Assembly: GCF_900111905.1 (NCBI RefSeq)
Contig: NZ_FOKM01000001.1
Span: forward strand, 682,001 to 746,000
Source: Rhizobium sp. NFR07
GTDB taxonomy: Bacteria > Pseudomonadota > Alphaproteobacteria > Rhizobiales > Rhizobiaceae
Direction: 5' to 3'
Length of the DNA: 64,000 nucleotides
Shown: in pieces, positions 1 through 8,389 of the stretch
Layout: each line of letters starts with the position of its first letter
How positions within the stretch are numbered: the stretch's first letter is position 1
The notes under the pieces: generated by a model
Seen by the model: only the letters and a program-made list of their open reading frames with translations
Database searches by the model: none
What the model was told of the DNA's origin: nothing
Position numbers and translations under genes: made by a program

Positions 1-2
1 CA

Positions 3-809
3 ACGCCGATGATGGAGGCGGACCTGCGCCACCATCTGGAGGCGCTCGGCGCTGATGACGTCGGGCTCGTCGACTGGATGGCACTGGATGAAGGCAAAAT
101 CGCCACCGGCGAGCAGCCGAACATCCTGTTCGATGCGCTCAAGGAGTCTCATATCCGGATCATCGGCCAGGAGCTTGGACGGCGAACCCGAAACGAGAGC
201 CTGCTGGTCGTCGGGGCAAGCAGCGTTGTCGAGGCAATGTATGGTGACCAGAACAAGGTCACCTCGCCGCTATTTTTTCCCGGTGAGGGGCCGGTGCTCG
301 GCATAGCCGGCTCGCTCTCACCATTGACCCGCCAGCAGGTCGATGCAGCGACATCCTTCGTTCGCATCAAGTTGGATGCTGCACGTTTGGTTGCCGAAGA
401 ACGTTACAGAGAAGAAATCACGGCCAAGGCCACTCGTCTGTTGCGGGGCGAACGCAATGTGCTTCTCACGACAATGCCCGACACGACAACGTCCATATCG
501 GGGGCCGATCCCAGGCTGGCGCAGGCGGTTGGCCGCCTGGCCGACCGCCTGCTGTCAGAAGTGCCGGTTCGTCGATTGATTGCGGCGGGCGGCGATACCT
601 CAAGCCACATTGCCCAGAGCCTCAACCTCTGGGGCCTCGCCTATGGTGGCCAGATATCGCCTGGCGTGGCAGTCTCGATCGGCCGCAGCGACGACCCCGA
701 CCGTGATGGGATCAACCTGATGCTGAAGGGCGGACAGATGGGACAGGTCGATATATTCGAACGCTTTGCGGTTGAGACTATTCAACCCAGGAAGATATCG
801 ACGCCATAA
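3..809 (+). CDS. Four-carbon acid sugar kinase family protein (DUF1537), C-terminal part
   Basis: The reading frame is already open at the window edge, so this is the C-terminal 268 residues or so of a longer protein; the family is usually about 400-480 residues. The nucleotide-binding C-terminal domain is visible: an AAGGDTSSHIAQ stretch near residue 193 (the family's GGDTS motif), a PGVAVSIGRS segment, and an LKGGQMGQVDIF ending that matches the family's lysine-glycine 'K(S/G)GN.G' tail. Family members (OtnK, DtnK, LtnK types) phosphorylate four-carbon sugar acids such as 3-dehydro-tetronates; the substrate here cannot be told because the sugar-binding N-terminal half and the partner genes lie outside the window. 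The next gene converges on it with a gap of about 130 bases in which no clear terminator was seen. Confidence 0.8.
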   Translation, partial: TPMMEADLRHHLEALGADDVGLVDWMALDEGKIATGEQPNILFDALKESHIRIIGQELGRRTRNESLLVVGASSVVEAMYGDQNKVTSPLFFPGEGPVLGIAGSLSPLTRQQVDAATSFVRIKLDAARLVAEERYREEITAKATRLLRGERNVLLTTMPDTTTSISGADPRLAQAVGRLADRLLSEVPVRRLIAAGGDTSSHIAQSLNLWGLAYGGQISPGVAVSIGRSDDPDRDGINLMLKGGQMGQVDIFERFAVETIQPRKISTP

Positions 810-938
810 GGACGTCCCGAAGACCGCACCTTTTGGTAAAATGCCACAACGACCCACGCCAGCCGAAGGGCGGCTAGTCTTCGTTTGTAGAAGCGCTGCG
901 CGGAAACGCCGGCATTCTGTTTGGCCGTGCATTCCCTT

Positions 939-1670
939 TCACACCGAGCGCCAGAGCACGAATACGGCAGCCGACGCTACGATCGCAAGCAATAGACGGC
1001 GCAAGATCGCATCATTCACCCGCCGGACGATAAGGGATGATGCGAACAGTCCAATCAGTGATGCAGGCACAAGCGCAGACGCTTGCAGCAGGTCCTCCCG
1101 ACTAAGATTGCCGAACACGACAAGCATCGCCAGCGAGAATGCACAGCCAACAACGATATTGACGGCTAAAGTTCCGCGGACAGTGCTGCTTTTCTGATGC
1201 TGGTAAATCAACGCCAGAGGCGGCGCGCCGATTGATGTGATCGTGCCGAAAAACCCAGCCAAACCGCCTGTAATAATGAGCGCGGGAGCGCTTGGGGCAA
1301 TTCGGACAGGCGTGAGGCTGAGCACTACGCCCGAGAGGACGAAAATCGCGAATACAACAGTCGTGGTATCCTTGGAGATGTATCCCATGACCAAAACCGC
1401 TAACAGCGTGAACGGAAGGCGACCCAGCAGGATCCAGCCGACGCCCGGCCAATCGACATTTTCCCACTCACGCCGGATGACCCCCATCGTGAAGATGAGG
1501 GTCAAGAGGAGAACCGGGCCAGGAACGAGTTCAGGCGAGATGACCGCAAGCAGGGGTGCTGCGAACATCGCGAAACCGAAACCCGTCACCGCCTGAAGCA
1601 TCGACCCGGCGAAGACAACGACACTCGCCAGAACGAAGGCCCATGTTGCAAAATGCGAAAGATCGATCAT
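939..1670 (-). CDS. TauE/SafE family membrane transporter
   Basis: A 243-residue, very hydrophobic protein with about seven or eight predicted membrane segments. The N-terminal AGSMLQAVTGFGFAMFAAP segment and the central GGLAGFFGTITSIGAPPLAL repeat are the two pseudo-symmetric G-rich motifs of the TauE/SafE (PF01925) family, which moves small anions such as sulfite, sulfoacetate or organic acids across the inner membrane. Its start codon touches the stop of the upstream RidA gene (shared base at 1670), so it is the last gene of the ABC transporter/RidA operon and is probably translationally coupled. It may export an anionic by-product of the compound taken up by that importer; this is inference from gene order. 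Confidence 0.85.
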   Translation of the reverse strand: MIDLSHFATWAFVLASVVVFAGSMLQAVTGFGFAMFAAPLLAVISPELVPGPVLLLTLIFTMGVIRREWENVDWPGVGWILLGRLPFTLLAVLVMGYISKDTTTVVFAIFVLSGVVLSLTPVRIAPSAPALIITGGLAGFFGTITSIGAPPLALIYQHQKSSTVRGTLAVNIVVGCAFSLAMLVVFGNLSREDLLQASALVPASLIGLFASSLIVRRVNDAILRRLLLAIVASAAVFVLWRSV

Positions 1671-3061
1671 CAGGGATTTGTCGATGCGATCGCTTCAATC
1701 TGGATTAATGCCTCAGCGACCGGCCCTGGACCGTGGACCACGACGCAGTCGAACGCAGGTAGATCTTTGCTGATGAAACACGAGCGAACGGCTTCGTAGA
1801 TTGCCAAGTCTTCCGCATCGGCAAGATAGACAGTCGTCTTGGTCAATGCCTCGAGCGGTAGATCCGCAAGTTTCATCGTATCCTTGAGCAAGGTCCAGGC
1901 AGCCCAGCATTGAGCCGCAAGACCCGGGACGCGCTCGCGCGCTTCCAGATCGGCAACAATCCTCTGGCCTGCATCATCCTCGATGTCACGCGCATCGCGG
2001 ACGAGATGGCCATGGCCGTTCAGGCCGAGCATGCCGGCAAAGAACACCACATCTCCGCTGACGACCGCTGCGGGGCCGGCAAAAGGCGCCGCAACCGGCC
2101 ATGACACGGGTCTGGCTTCGATCTGGTATTCGGGATCCAGCGCGGTCGGCTCGATCTCGATCAGTGTGCCGCGGTGCCCGACCTCGTCGAAACCGGTCAC
2201 TGTCATCGCCGGCCCGCCCTCGGGGAAGAAATGACGATGCACCTTGTGGAAGGCCCCGAAGTCGCGGATGTCCTGCAGGAAGATCGTCACCTGGATCATG
2301 TCGTTCATCGACAGGCCCTGCGCCTCAAGATTGGCGCGAATGCGATCGTAGGTGTACCACGTCTGGGTTGCGATCGGCCCGTGGCGGCTGTCGGGATGGC
2401 TGCGACCGGTCATCAGCACGCGGCCTTCTTCCGGCACGTCGTCGTAGGAGCGCACGACCGGTTTGCCGGGCTTGTCGGTTTGGATCGGTATATGGCCCGC
2501 AAGGAAGACAAGGGGACCGCAACGCACGGCCTGCGAATAGTAGGAGGCGCTCGGCAGATCCTTGTTGTCGAAGGTTCTGACCGTCGCACGCTCGGGATAC
2601 CGTGCGTTCAGGCCGGGCACGACGCCGAGTGCGTCGATGCCGTAATAGCGGCCGAAGCGGCCCGCGATGTCGGCTACGCCGAGACCCGAGCTCGGTGACG
2701 GCACCTTCTGCCATTCGATACGAACGCGCTCATATTGCGGAAAAAAGCGCTTGTCCTTCTGCCAGACATGCTGACGAAGCACCTGGCTTCCATCGCTGCC
2801 TGCGGCAACCATGACCTTCTCAAGGTTTTCGTGCACGGTCCAGGCATCCGCGGAGAAAGCACCCTCCATGGCATCAGCCATGGTGAAGCCCTGAGCCTGC
2901 GTCTGGAAGTCGGCCGGCAGTTGATCGAAACGCGTCGGCGCCGCGTCAGCGCGGCCACCGCGCAGCCCGCTGATATAAAGGAGGCCATCAGCCTCGACTG
3001 CAATCGGATAGGCTTCGAAGGCAGACAACACGTCTCCCACAGCGATTGCTCGCTTTGCCAT
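1670..3061 (-). CDS. Three-domain RidA/YjgF-like protein
   Basis: A 463-residue protein built from three tandem RidA-like units, roughly residues 1-145, 160-300 and 305-463. Units 2 and 3 show the family's 'VFLAGHIP' / 'VFFAGMLG' strand, the 'ANLEAQGLSMNDMIQVTIFLQD' / 'KLADLPLEALTKTTVYLAD' helix-strand and the 'LIEIEPTAL' / 'LIQIEAIAS' ending. Classical RidA is about 130 residues and hydrolyses reactive 2-aminoacrylate-type imines using a conserved arginine in a P-A-R motif. Here the matching positions read PAMTV (unit 2) and PAFDC (unit 3), so the arginine appears to be missing and imine deaminase activity should not be assumed. An upstream in-frame ATG exists at 3085, but the ATG at 3061 has an AGGAGA ribosome site eight bases before it and was chosen. 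It lies between an ABC permease gene and a TauE permease gene. Confidence 0.85.
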   Translation of the reverse strand: MAKRAIAVGDVLSAFEAYPIAVEADGLLYISGLRGGRADAAPTRFDQLPADFQTQAQGFTMADAMEGAFSADAWTVHENLEKVMVAAGSDGSQVLRQHVWQKDKRFFPQYERVRIEWQKVPSPSSGLGVADIAGRFGRYYGIDALGVVPGLNARYPERATVRTFDNKDLPSASYYSQAVRCGPLVFLAGHIPIQTDKPGKPVVRSYDDVPEEGRVLMTGRSHPDSRHGPIATQTWYTYDRIRANLEAQGLSMNDMIQVTIFLQDIRDFGAFHKVHRHFFPEGGPAMTVTGFDEVGHRGTLIEIEPTALDPEYQIEARPVSWPVAAPFAGPAAVVSGDVVFFAGMLGLNGHGHLVRDARDIEDDAGQRIVADLEARERVPGLAAQCWAAWTLLKDTMKLADLPLEALTKTTVYLADAEDLAIYEAVRSCFISKDLPAFDCVVVHGPGPVAEALIQIEAIASTNP

Positions 3062-3130
3062 GATCTTATCTCCTGTTGATTTCATTTCCGGTTGTGGGCA
3101 GGCGCGGCGGCAAGCCGCGCCAAAGTGCGA

Positions 3131-3904
3131 CTAGGCCTTGCGATCCCAGCGGATCAGCCATTTGGAGGCATGCATGACGGTGCCGTGCAGCATGACCCCG
3201 AGCAGCGACAGGACAATGAGAACGGCCCACATGCCTGCCGAATTCATCCTTGCGTCGTAGATCTTGATCAGCGTTCCCAGACCGACGAGCGTTCCGGAGC
3301 CGAGCAATTCAGCCACCACTGCGGCGGTCAGTGCCAGGACCAGACTGACCTCGAATGCCGCGAAGACATAAGGCATTGCCACATAGACCTTCAGGCGGGT
3401 CAGCATCTGCCAGCGCGTGGCACCGTAAGCCCGCATCAGTTCAATCTGGTCTTCGCTCGTGCTTGCCAACCCGGCCATGGTGTTGACCAGGACGGGGAAG
3501 AACAGGATGGTGACGACGAGCGCAATCTTCGATTCCATCCCGAAGCCGAACCAGATCAGGAAAAGCGGCGTCACCGCCACCTTCGGTACAGCCTGCAGCG
3601 CTACGATATAAGGCTGCAGGATCTTTCTCAGGATGTCGATCTCCGACAACAGCACGGCCAGAACAATTCCAAGCGTCGCGCCGATGACAAAACCGATAAC
3701 GGTCTCCTGCAGGGTGATCCAGCCGGCCTGGATTATCGCGCCGCTGATGAGCTGTGCCCATAGCATGGAGGCGACGGCGTCCGGCGCGGGTACGATGCGC
3801 GGATCCACATCCAGGGCCGTGACGGTCAATTCCCAGACGATGACCGCCGCCACGACCTGAATGACCTTGATGAAGACGAAGTTTGCTGCAGCTTTTATAG
3901 ACAC
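3131..3904 (-). CDS. ABC transporter permease, SsuC/TauC type
   Basis: Inner-membrane subunit of 257 residues with about six hydrophobic segments. The cytoplasmic coupling loop is visible as 'MRAYGATRWQMLTRLKVYVAMP' (read as EAA-type, with the conserved G-A-T and a following L-P/M-P), the site that docks on the ATPase. The family imports nitrate, alkanesulfonates, taurine, thiamin precursors or aromatic acids with an NMT1/SsuA-like binding protein. It follows the ATPase gene by about 50 bases and precedes the RidA gene by about 70, all on the same strand, so it is the third gene of a five-gene operon. The substrate cannot be deduced from the permease alone. Confidence 0.9.
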   Translation of the reverse strand: MSIKAAANFVFIKVIQVVAAVIVWELTVTALDVDPRIVPAPDAVASMLWAQLISGAIIQAGWITLQETVIGFVIGATLGIVLAVLLSEIDILRKILQPYIVALQAVPKVAVTPLFLIWFGFGMESKIALVVTILFFPVLVNTMAGLASTSEDQIELMRAYGATRWQMLTRLKVYVAMPYVFAAFEVSLVLALTAAVVAELLGSGTLVGLGTLIKIYDARMNSAGMWAVLIVLSLLGVMLHGTVMHASKWLIRWDRKA

Positions 3905-3956
3905 GACGGCTCTTTTCTGTGCTTTCGGTGGTGCAGGTTTGACATCGAGCGTGTCG

Positions 3957-4754
3957 TCAATGAGGTATCAGTTCGCGTATGGCAGCGCTCATGCGTGCGA
4001 ACTCGGGATCACCTCTCAAGTCGGCCCTGCGGGGTCGCGGGAGATTGATATTGATATCCGCGATCACCCTGCCGGGCTTCGCCGCCATCACCAGAACCCG
4101 GTCGGACAGATAGACAGCTTCGGTAATGTCGTGGGTGATGAACACCACCGTGGACCGGTTCTGGCTCCAGATAGCCAGCAGTTCGTCATGCATGTGCTCG
4201 CGGGTCAGGGCATCGAGCGCGCCGAACGGTTCATCCATGAGAAGTACGGCTGGCTCCGCCATCAGCGCCCTGGCAATGGAGACACGCTGTTGCATGCCCC
4301 CGGACAGCTCGGATGGATACCGGCTGCCACTACCGGGAAGCTTGATCATTTCGAGAAGCGAGTTGACCCGCTCCTCGATTTTGTTTTTCGGCATCTTTCC
4401 CGCCAGTTCGGCAGGCAGAGCTATGTTGCGCGCAACTGTCAGCCAAGGGAGCAGAACCGGTCGCTGGAATGCAATACCGACACTCTCGGATGGCCCGTCT
4501 ATGACCGCACCGTTCAGGAAGACCGCACCTTTGGTCGGCTCGATCAGGCCTGCAATAATGCGCATGACGGTTGATTTGCCACATCCGCTCGGGCCGACGA
4601 TCGACACGAATTCGCCCGGGTTGAGCTTGAAGTCGGTGTCGGCCAAAGCGACGACATCTTCGCCGTTACGCGACTTGAACGTTTTCGATATCGCCGAGAC
4701 GTTGATCGCCGCAGTTTTTGACACGGGCTTGTCGAGAGTGTTGAGCGTGGTCAT
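3957..4754 (-). CDS. ABC transporter ATP-binding protein, SsuB/TauB type
   Basis: Cytoplasmic ATPase of 265 residues that powers the neighbouring permease. It has Walker A (GPSGCGKST), the Q-loop (AFQRPVLLPW), the ABC signature (LSGGMQQRVSIARAL), Walker B with the catalytic glutamate (VLLMDEPFGALD) and the switch histidine (VFITHDITEA). The 'PVLLPWLTV' Q-loop context and overall length are typical of the nitrate/sulfonate/taurine group. It begins three bases after the binding-protein stop codon, a spacing that indicates translational coupling. Confidence 0.93.
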   Translation of the reverse strand: MTTLNTLDKPVSKTAAINVSAISKTFKSRNGEDVVALADTDFKLNPGEFVSIVGPSGCGKSTVMRIIAGLIEPTKGAVFLNGAVIDGPSESVGIAFQRPVLLPWLTVARNIALPAELAGKMPKNKIEERVNSLLEMIKLPGSGSRYPSELSGGMQQRVSIARALMAEPAVLLMDEPFGALDALTREHMHDELLAIWSQNRSTVVFITHDITEAVYLSDRVLVMAAKPGRVIADININLPRPRRADLRGDPEFARMSAAIRELIPH

Positions 4755-4757
4755 GTC

Positions 4758-5837
4758 CTAATGCGACTTTGCCTTCTCGACGATCGCGGCACGATCGAAG
4801 TCGTTATACTTGTCACTGAATTCATTGGTGAAATACTTGGTGACGTCGATATCGTTCTTGACCTGTCCGGTCTTTTTAAGGAGCGCCAAATGGCGATCCC
4901 AGGTTTCCTTGTCTTGGGAGCCCCATTTGAAATCGTCGGCCAGACTGTCGATGCGCATCTGGTTCATCGTGGCCGACAGGATGTTGAGCTCTTGCTTATG
5001 CCGTGTCTCCTTGTCCTCACCCGGCAGCGGAGCGCGTTCCGGATAAGCCTTCCAGAACGTGTCGACGACGCTTGCAGCGTTGTGCTTGAGGAAAACGGAT
5101 GACTGCGCCAGCCCGCGTCCGATTTTGGCAACGACGTCGGGGTTCTTTTCGATGAAGTCGGCACGGGCCACGAGGCCGATGCCATAATACTGCGACTGCC
5201 ATTCCGCTTCGGGCAGGACGCGGAACTTATAACCGGCATTCTCATATGCGGCAAAAAGGCCAGGCCAGGCGACAAAGGCGTCAACGGTTCCGGATTTCAG
5301 AGCCTCCATGGAGGTAACGCCATATCCGGCATCGACTTCCTTGGTGTCCTTCGTCGAGGTCCCGTAGTCGGCCATGCGATTATCCATGTAGGAAACCAGC
5401 GATGGCAGGTAGGCGGGGTAGCCGATTGTCTTGCCTTTGAAGTCGCCGTAGTTGGCAATCTTGGAATCCGGCAGCACAGCGGCCGAATAGATCATCTTGC
5501 GCACCAGGATAAAGACCATCTTGAGCGGAACATCACCGTTGTCTGCAGTCAGCAGCAGCGCGTCCGGCGACACCTGGCCGAATTGCGCCTTTCCGGACAG
5601 CAGCAGCTGAATGACCTGGCCCGTGCTCGCAGCGGTTTGCACGTCCACGTCGAGCCCCTGATCCTTGAAAAGGCCGAGCTGTGCGGGAAGAGGCCCGTAG
5701 GGCTCGTAGGAAATGTCCTGATCGGTGGTGCTGAGGGCAATTGTGACCTTGTCGGCGTCCTGCGCGTATCCCGCCGTGCCTAGGCCTAACCACAATGCGG
5801 CACCTACACCGATCACTGTCCTGCGGCTCATTTTCAT
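4758..5837 (-). CDS. ABC transporter substrate-binding protein, NMT1/SsuA type
   Basis: Periplasmic binding protein of 359 residues. The N-terminus has a signal peptide with a twin-arginine-like SRRTVIG motif, an Ala/Leu-rich core and a GYAQDA cleavage region. The mature part carries the family features: a 'YEPYGPLPAQLGLFKDQGLDVDVQ' start where an NMT1-type protein sets its ligand pocket, then 'STGQVIQLLLSGKAQFGQV' and 'ALKSGTVDAFVAWPG'. A longer reading starts at 5912, but the ATG at 5837 opens directly on the signal peptide and has a GGGAAC sequence before it. It is the first gene of the importer operon and lies downstream of a LysR gene on the same strand. The ligand is unknown; candidates for the family are sulfonates, pyrimidine-like or aromatic compounds. 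Confidence 0.9.
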   Translation of the reverse strand: MKMSRRTVIGVGAALWLGLGTAGYAQDADKVTIALSTTDQDISYEPYGPLPAQLGLFKDQGLDVDVQTAASTGQVIQLLLSGKAQFGQVSPDALLLTADNGDVPLKMVFILVRKMIYSAAVLPDSKIANYGDFKGKTIGYPAYLPSLVSYMDNRMADYGTSTKDTKEVDAGYGVTSMEALKSGTVDAFVAWPGLFAAYENAGYKFRVLPEAEWQSQYYGIGLVARADFIEKNPDVVAKIGRGLAQSSVFLKHNAASVVDTFWKAYPERAPLPGEDKETRHKQELNILSATMNQMRIDSLADDFKWGSQDKETWDRHLALLKKTGQVKNDIDVTKYFTNEFSDKYNDFDRAAIVEKAKSH

Positions 5838-6008
5838 TGCTGTTCCCTTTTTTTGTTTAGGAGGAAGGCGCGATGTCGATCGTGGCTTGAAGAAATCCAA
5901 AGCGGTGGACACGTGATCGAGCAGCCTGGTTACCTTCTGTCGAACCCGGCCCGCCGACTGGAGTTAACGGTAGCGACGTTTTCAAAACCTCGCCAAGACA
6001 TTCCCGAT

Positions 6009-6019
6009 ATAAGTCTTAT
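6009..6019. promoter_or_regulatory. Candidate LysR-type operator upstream of the ABC importer operon
   Basis: An 11-base inverted repeat ATAAG-T-CTTAT lies between the LysR gene and the binding-protein gene, about 170 bases upstream of the latter's start. It fits the A/T-rich interrupted dyad (T-N11-A class) bound by LysR proteins. The assignment rests only on symmetry and position. Confidence 0.35.
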
Positions 6020-6054
6020 GCCGGGGCAGTCTGAGCGAGGAACGCTTTTGCTGA

Positions 6055-6981
6055 TCACAGCCGCGCGCGATAAGGGCGCTCTTCTCCGAACTCTTCGTCG
6101 AGGGCATTTCGCACGGAACCGAGCAGGACGTCGCGCACTCCCTTGATTGCCGAGGACGTCGCCAACCGTGGATGGGCGCCGATAAAAAGGCTACGGCTTG
6201 GTCTGGATGCAATGCTGCGCACCATGACCCCGCATTCTCGATCGATCGGGGTAATCAGGGAGCGCGGTAGAATGGTTGCGTAATGCCCTGAGGCCACGAT
6301 CTTTTTCGTGGCGGGGACGCTATCGATCTCCATCGCGCAACGCAGCAGATCGTTCTTGATGCCGAGTTGCTCAGCAACCCCTGCCCTGAACGACTTGGCC
6401 ATGATCAAGCTGAGCTGGCAGAGCTCTTCCAGACCGATATCGCCTTCGCCGTCTTTGCCGAGCAGCCGTTCGGTTCCGACAAGCACCATCTCTTCCTCGG
6501 CAAAAGCTGAATAAAGGGTCGACGTCTTGGCCGGTATCCCGGAAAGAACTGCAATATCAATGCGCCCGGCACCGAGTAGATCCTCTAGAAAAACCGTCAG
6601 CCCTTCGATGATCCGCAACTCGACCTCCGGCAACCGTTGTTGACAATGGCTGACGATCAGAGGTGCCAGGAGCTCGGTGCAGGAAGGCGGGATGCCGATC
6701 GCCACCTTGCCCTTGGGCGTCCCCGCCCGTGAGCGGACCGATCGACACAGGTCATCTACACTCTCAAGTATTTCCATACCTCTTCGGTAAAATTCCTCGC
6801 CGCTTTCGGTAAGTTCGACGCCTCGCGTCGTGCGAAAGAGAACCTTTACCCCGAGCTCTTCTTCGATGAGTTGTATCTGGCGGCTGATCGCGGGCTGAGC
6901 GATCGTCAATTCCAACGCTGCCTTGCTGAAGCTCTTATGTTTGGCGACGCTTACAAAGTAACGAATATGCTTGAGTTCCAC
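6055..6981 (-). CDS. LysR family transcriptional regulator
   Basis: A 308-residue protein with an N-terminal winged helix-turn-helix (residues about 1-60: 'FVSVAKHKSFSKAALELTIAQ', then PAISRQIQLIEEELGVKVLF and RTTRGVELTESGEEFY) and a C-terminal effector-binding domain of the periplasmic-binding fold (about 90-295, beginning 'KVAIGIPPSCTELLAPLIV'). The CbbR/CatR-like N-terminus 'ELKHIRYFVSVAKHKSFSKAA' is typical of LysR regulators of aromatic or organic-acid pathways. It lies just upstream of, and on the same strand as, the ABC importer operon and is the obvious candidate regulator of it. The effector is unknown. Confidence 0.9.
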   Translation of the reverse strand: MELKHIRYFVSVAKHKSFSKAALELTIAQPAISRQIQLIEEELGVKVLFRTTRGVELTESGEEFYRRGMEILESVDDLCRSVRSRAGTPKGKVAIGIPPSCTELLAPLIVSHCQQRLPEVELRIIEGLTVFLEDLLGAGRIDIAVLSGIPAKTSTLYSAFAEEEMVLVGTERLLGKDGEGDIGLEELCQLSLIMAKSFRAGVAEQLGIKNDLLRCAMEIDSVPATKKIVASGHYATILPRSLITPIDRECGVMVRSIASRPSRSLFIGAHPRLATSSAIKGVRDVLLGSVRNALDEEFGEERPYRARL

Positions 6982-7106
6982 CGCGATCCCTTTCGACGGC
7001 GGTAATTAAGCAAGTTTCGTGCCATGGAGTTTACATACTCACCAGCACGTCATCGCTCGACATGAGGGTTTTCATGCGGACCGCTTCTCAGGGCTCACAT
7101 TGTCCT

Positions 7107-7940
7107 TCACTCTTCAGCATCGTCGAGCAAACGCCGTGCTTGCTTCAGATGCGGCGCATCGATCATGCGCCCGTTGAGCTGCAGTGCTCCCGTCTGGGGA
7201 TGGGCTGCGAACGCATCGACAATCGCCTGGGCCTCTTCCATTTCCTGGGCCGTCGGAGTGAAGGCCTCATTGATGACCGGGATCTGTTTCGGATGGATCG
7301 CCAGCATGCCCCCATATCCGTCCCGTCTTGCGCGCCGCGCAAATGCCCTCAAGCCCTCCAGGTCCTGGAGGGCCGGATAGACCGTTTCGATGGCTTGGGC
7401 GCCGGCGGCATGCGCTCCGAACAATGTCAACGAGCGCAGCATCTCGTAGGGAGGAGTATAGCGGCCATTCTCCTCGCGAGAACTTGTCGCACCAATTGCC
7501 GCCGGCAGATCTTCCGCACCCCAGGTGAGGCCTAAAATCAGTTTCCGGACGCTACGATAGCTGCCGATCTCGAAGATCGCCGCAGGTGTCTCGGTGGCGA
7601 TCGGCAGGATGGGAATACCCGGCGCCCTTGCCGCGAGCGCCTCGACGCTCGCGGCGCCTTCGGCCTTCGGCAGGATGAGCGCGTCGGGTTTCGCATCGAG
7701 AATTGCTGCGAGATCGTCGTCGACAAGGCCGCTGTCGAGCGGATTCACGCGGACGAAAAGTCTCGTCCGCCGCTCGGACGAGCGCAGAAAGGCAGCCGTC
7801 ATCCTCCTTGCCTCGGGCTTTGCCTGAGGCGCCACGGCGTCCTCAAGATCTAGGATAAGTGCGTCGGCATCTAGCCCGAGCGCCTTTTCCATCCGCTCCG
7901 GCCTGTCGCCGGGCACGAAGAGCAACGAGCGCAATCTCAT
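7107..7940 (-). CDS. CitE-like beta-hydroxyacyl-CoA lyase, likely (R)-HMG-CoA lyase
   Basis: A 277-residue HpcH/HpaI/CitE-family TIM-barrel enzyme. The start '[18 protein letters not shown]', the '[14 protein letters not shown]' strand with an acidic metal-site cluster, '[11 protein letters not shown]' (an arginine that binds the carboxylate) and '[14 protein letters not shown]' are family hallmarks. The ATG at 7940 has GGAGG seven bases upstream and overlaps the MaoC stop as ATGA; a longer start at 7976 is less likely. It is the last gene of a leucine-degradation operon that has no HMG-CoA lyase of the usual HMGL type, and the order accD/accA-MaoC-CitE matches the Mycobacterium tuberculosis locus with Rv2499c-Rv2498c, where Rv2498c splits (R)-HMG-CoA and (S)-citramalyl-CoA. 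I infer it gives acetyl-CoA and acetoacetate from (R)-HMG-CoA. Confidence 0.78.
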   Translation of the reverse strand: MRLRSLLFVPGDRPERMEKALGLDADALILDLEDAVAPQAKPEARRMTAAFLRSSERRTRLFVRVNPLDSGLVDDDLAAILDAKPDALILPKAEGAASVEALAARAPGIPILPIATETPAAIFEIGSYRSVRKLILGLTWGAEDLPAAIGATSSREENGRYTPPYEMLRSLTLFGAHAAGAQAIETVYPALQDLEGLRAFARRARRDGYGGMLAIHPKQIPVINEAFTPTAQEMEEAQAIVDAFAAHPQTGALQLNGRMIDAPHLKQARRLLDDAEE

Positions 7941-8389
7941 TGCGGCCTCCGGGTGAGGAGTGCCGAGCGAAGGCATCGGCAGACGACCTCGTCGCGCTGG
8001 TTGATCAACTCATGGCGGAAGGTCACGATGCCGGCCGTGGGGCGCGAGCGGCTTTCCTTCAGCTCGGTCACCTCCGTCTCGGCGCGCATGGTGTCGCCGA
8101 TGAAAACAGGCTTGGGCATGACAAGCTTATCGTAACCGAGATTGGCGATCAGCGTGCCAAGTGTGGTGTCGCTGACGGAAAGCCCGACCATCAGGGCAAA
8201 GGTGAAAGTGCCGTTGACGATGATCTGGCCGAATTCGCTCGCCTTTGCCGCTTCGGCATCGAGATGCAGCGGTTGCGGGTTATGGGTCATGGTGGAAAAG
8301 AGGAGATTATCCGTTTCCGTCACCGTGCGGTGAATCTCGTGGATGATCCTGTCTCCGACGGTCCAGTCCTCGAAACAGCGTCCGGCCAT
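7937..8389 (-). CDS. MaoC family (R)-specific enoyl-CoA hydratase, likely 3-methylglutaconyl-CoA hydratase
   Basis: A 150-residue single hot-dog domain of the MaoC family. It has the '[25 protein letters not shown]' motif that carries the catalytic aspartate/histidine pair (reading TxxxxxxFSxxTxNxxPLHxD) and an '[16 protein letters not shown]' helix. Members hydrate 2-enoyl-CoAs to (R)-3-hydroxyacyl-CoAs. It sits between the methylcrotonyl-CoA carboxylase alpha gene (shared base at 8389) and the CitE-like gene (ATGA overlap), the place where a crotonase-type methylglutaconyl-CoA hydratase is found in classical liu operons. I therefore infer that it makes (R)-HMG-CoA, as described for Rv2499c. 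Confidence 0.78.
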   Translation of the reverse strand: MAGRCFEDWTVGDRIIHEIHRTVTETDNLLFSTMTHNPQPLHLDAEAAKASEFGQIIVNGTFTFALMVGLSVSDTTLGTLIANLGYDKLVMPKPVFIGDTMRAETEVTELKESRSRPTAGIVTFRHELINQRDEVVCRCLRSALLTRRPQ

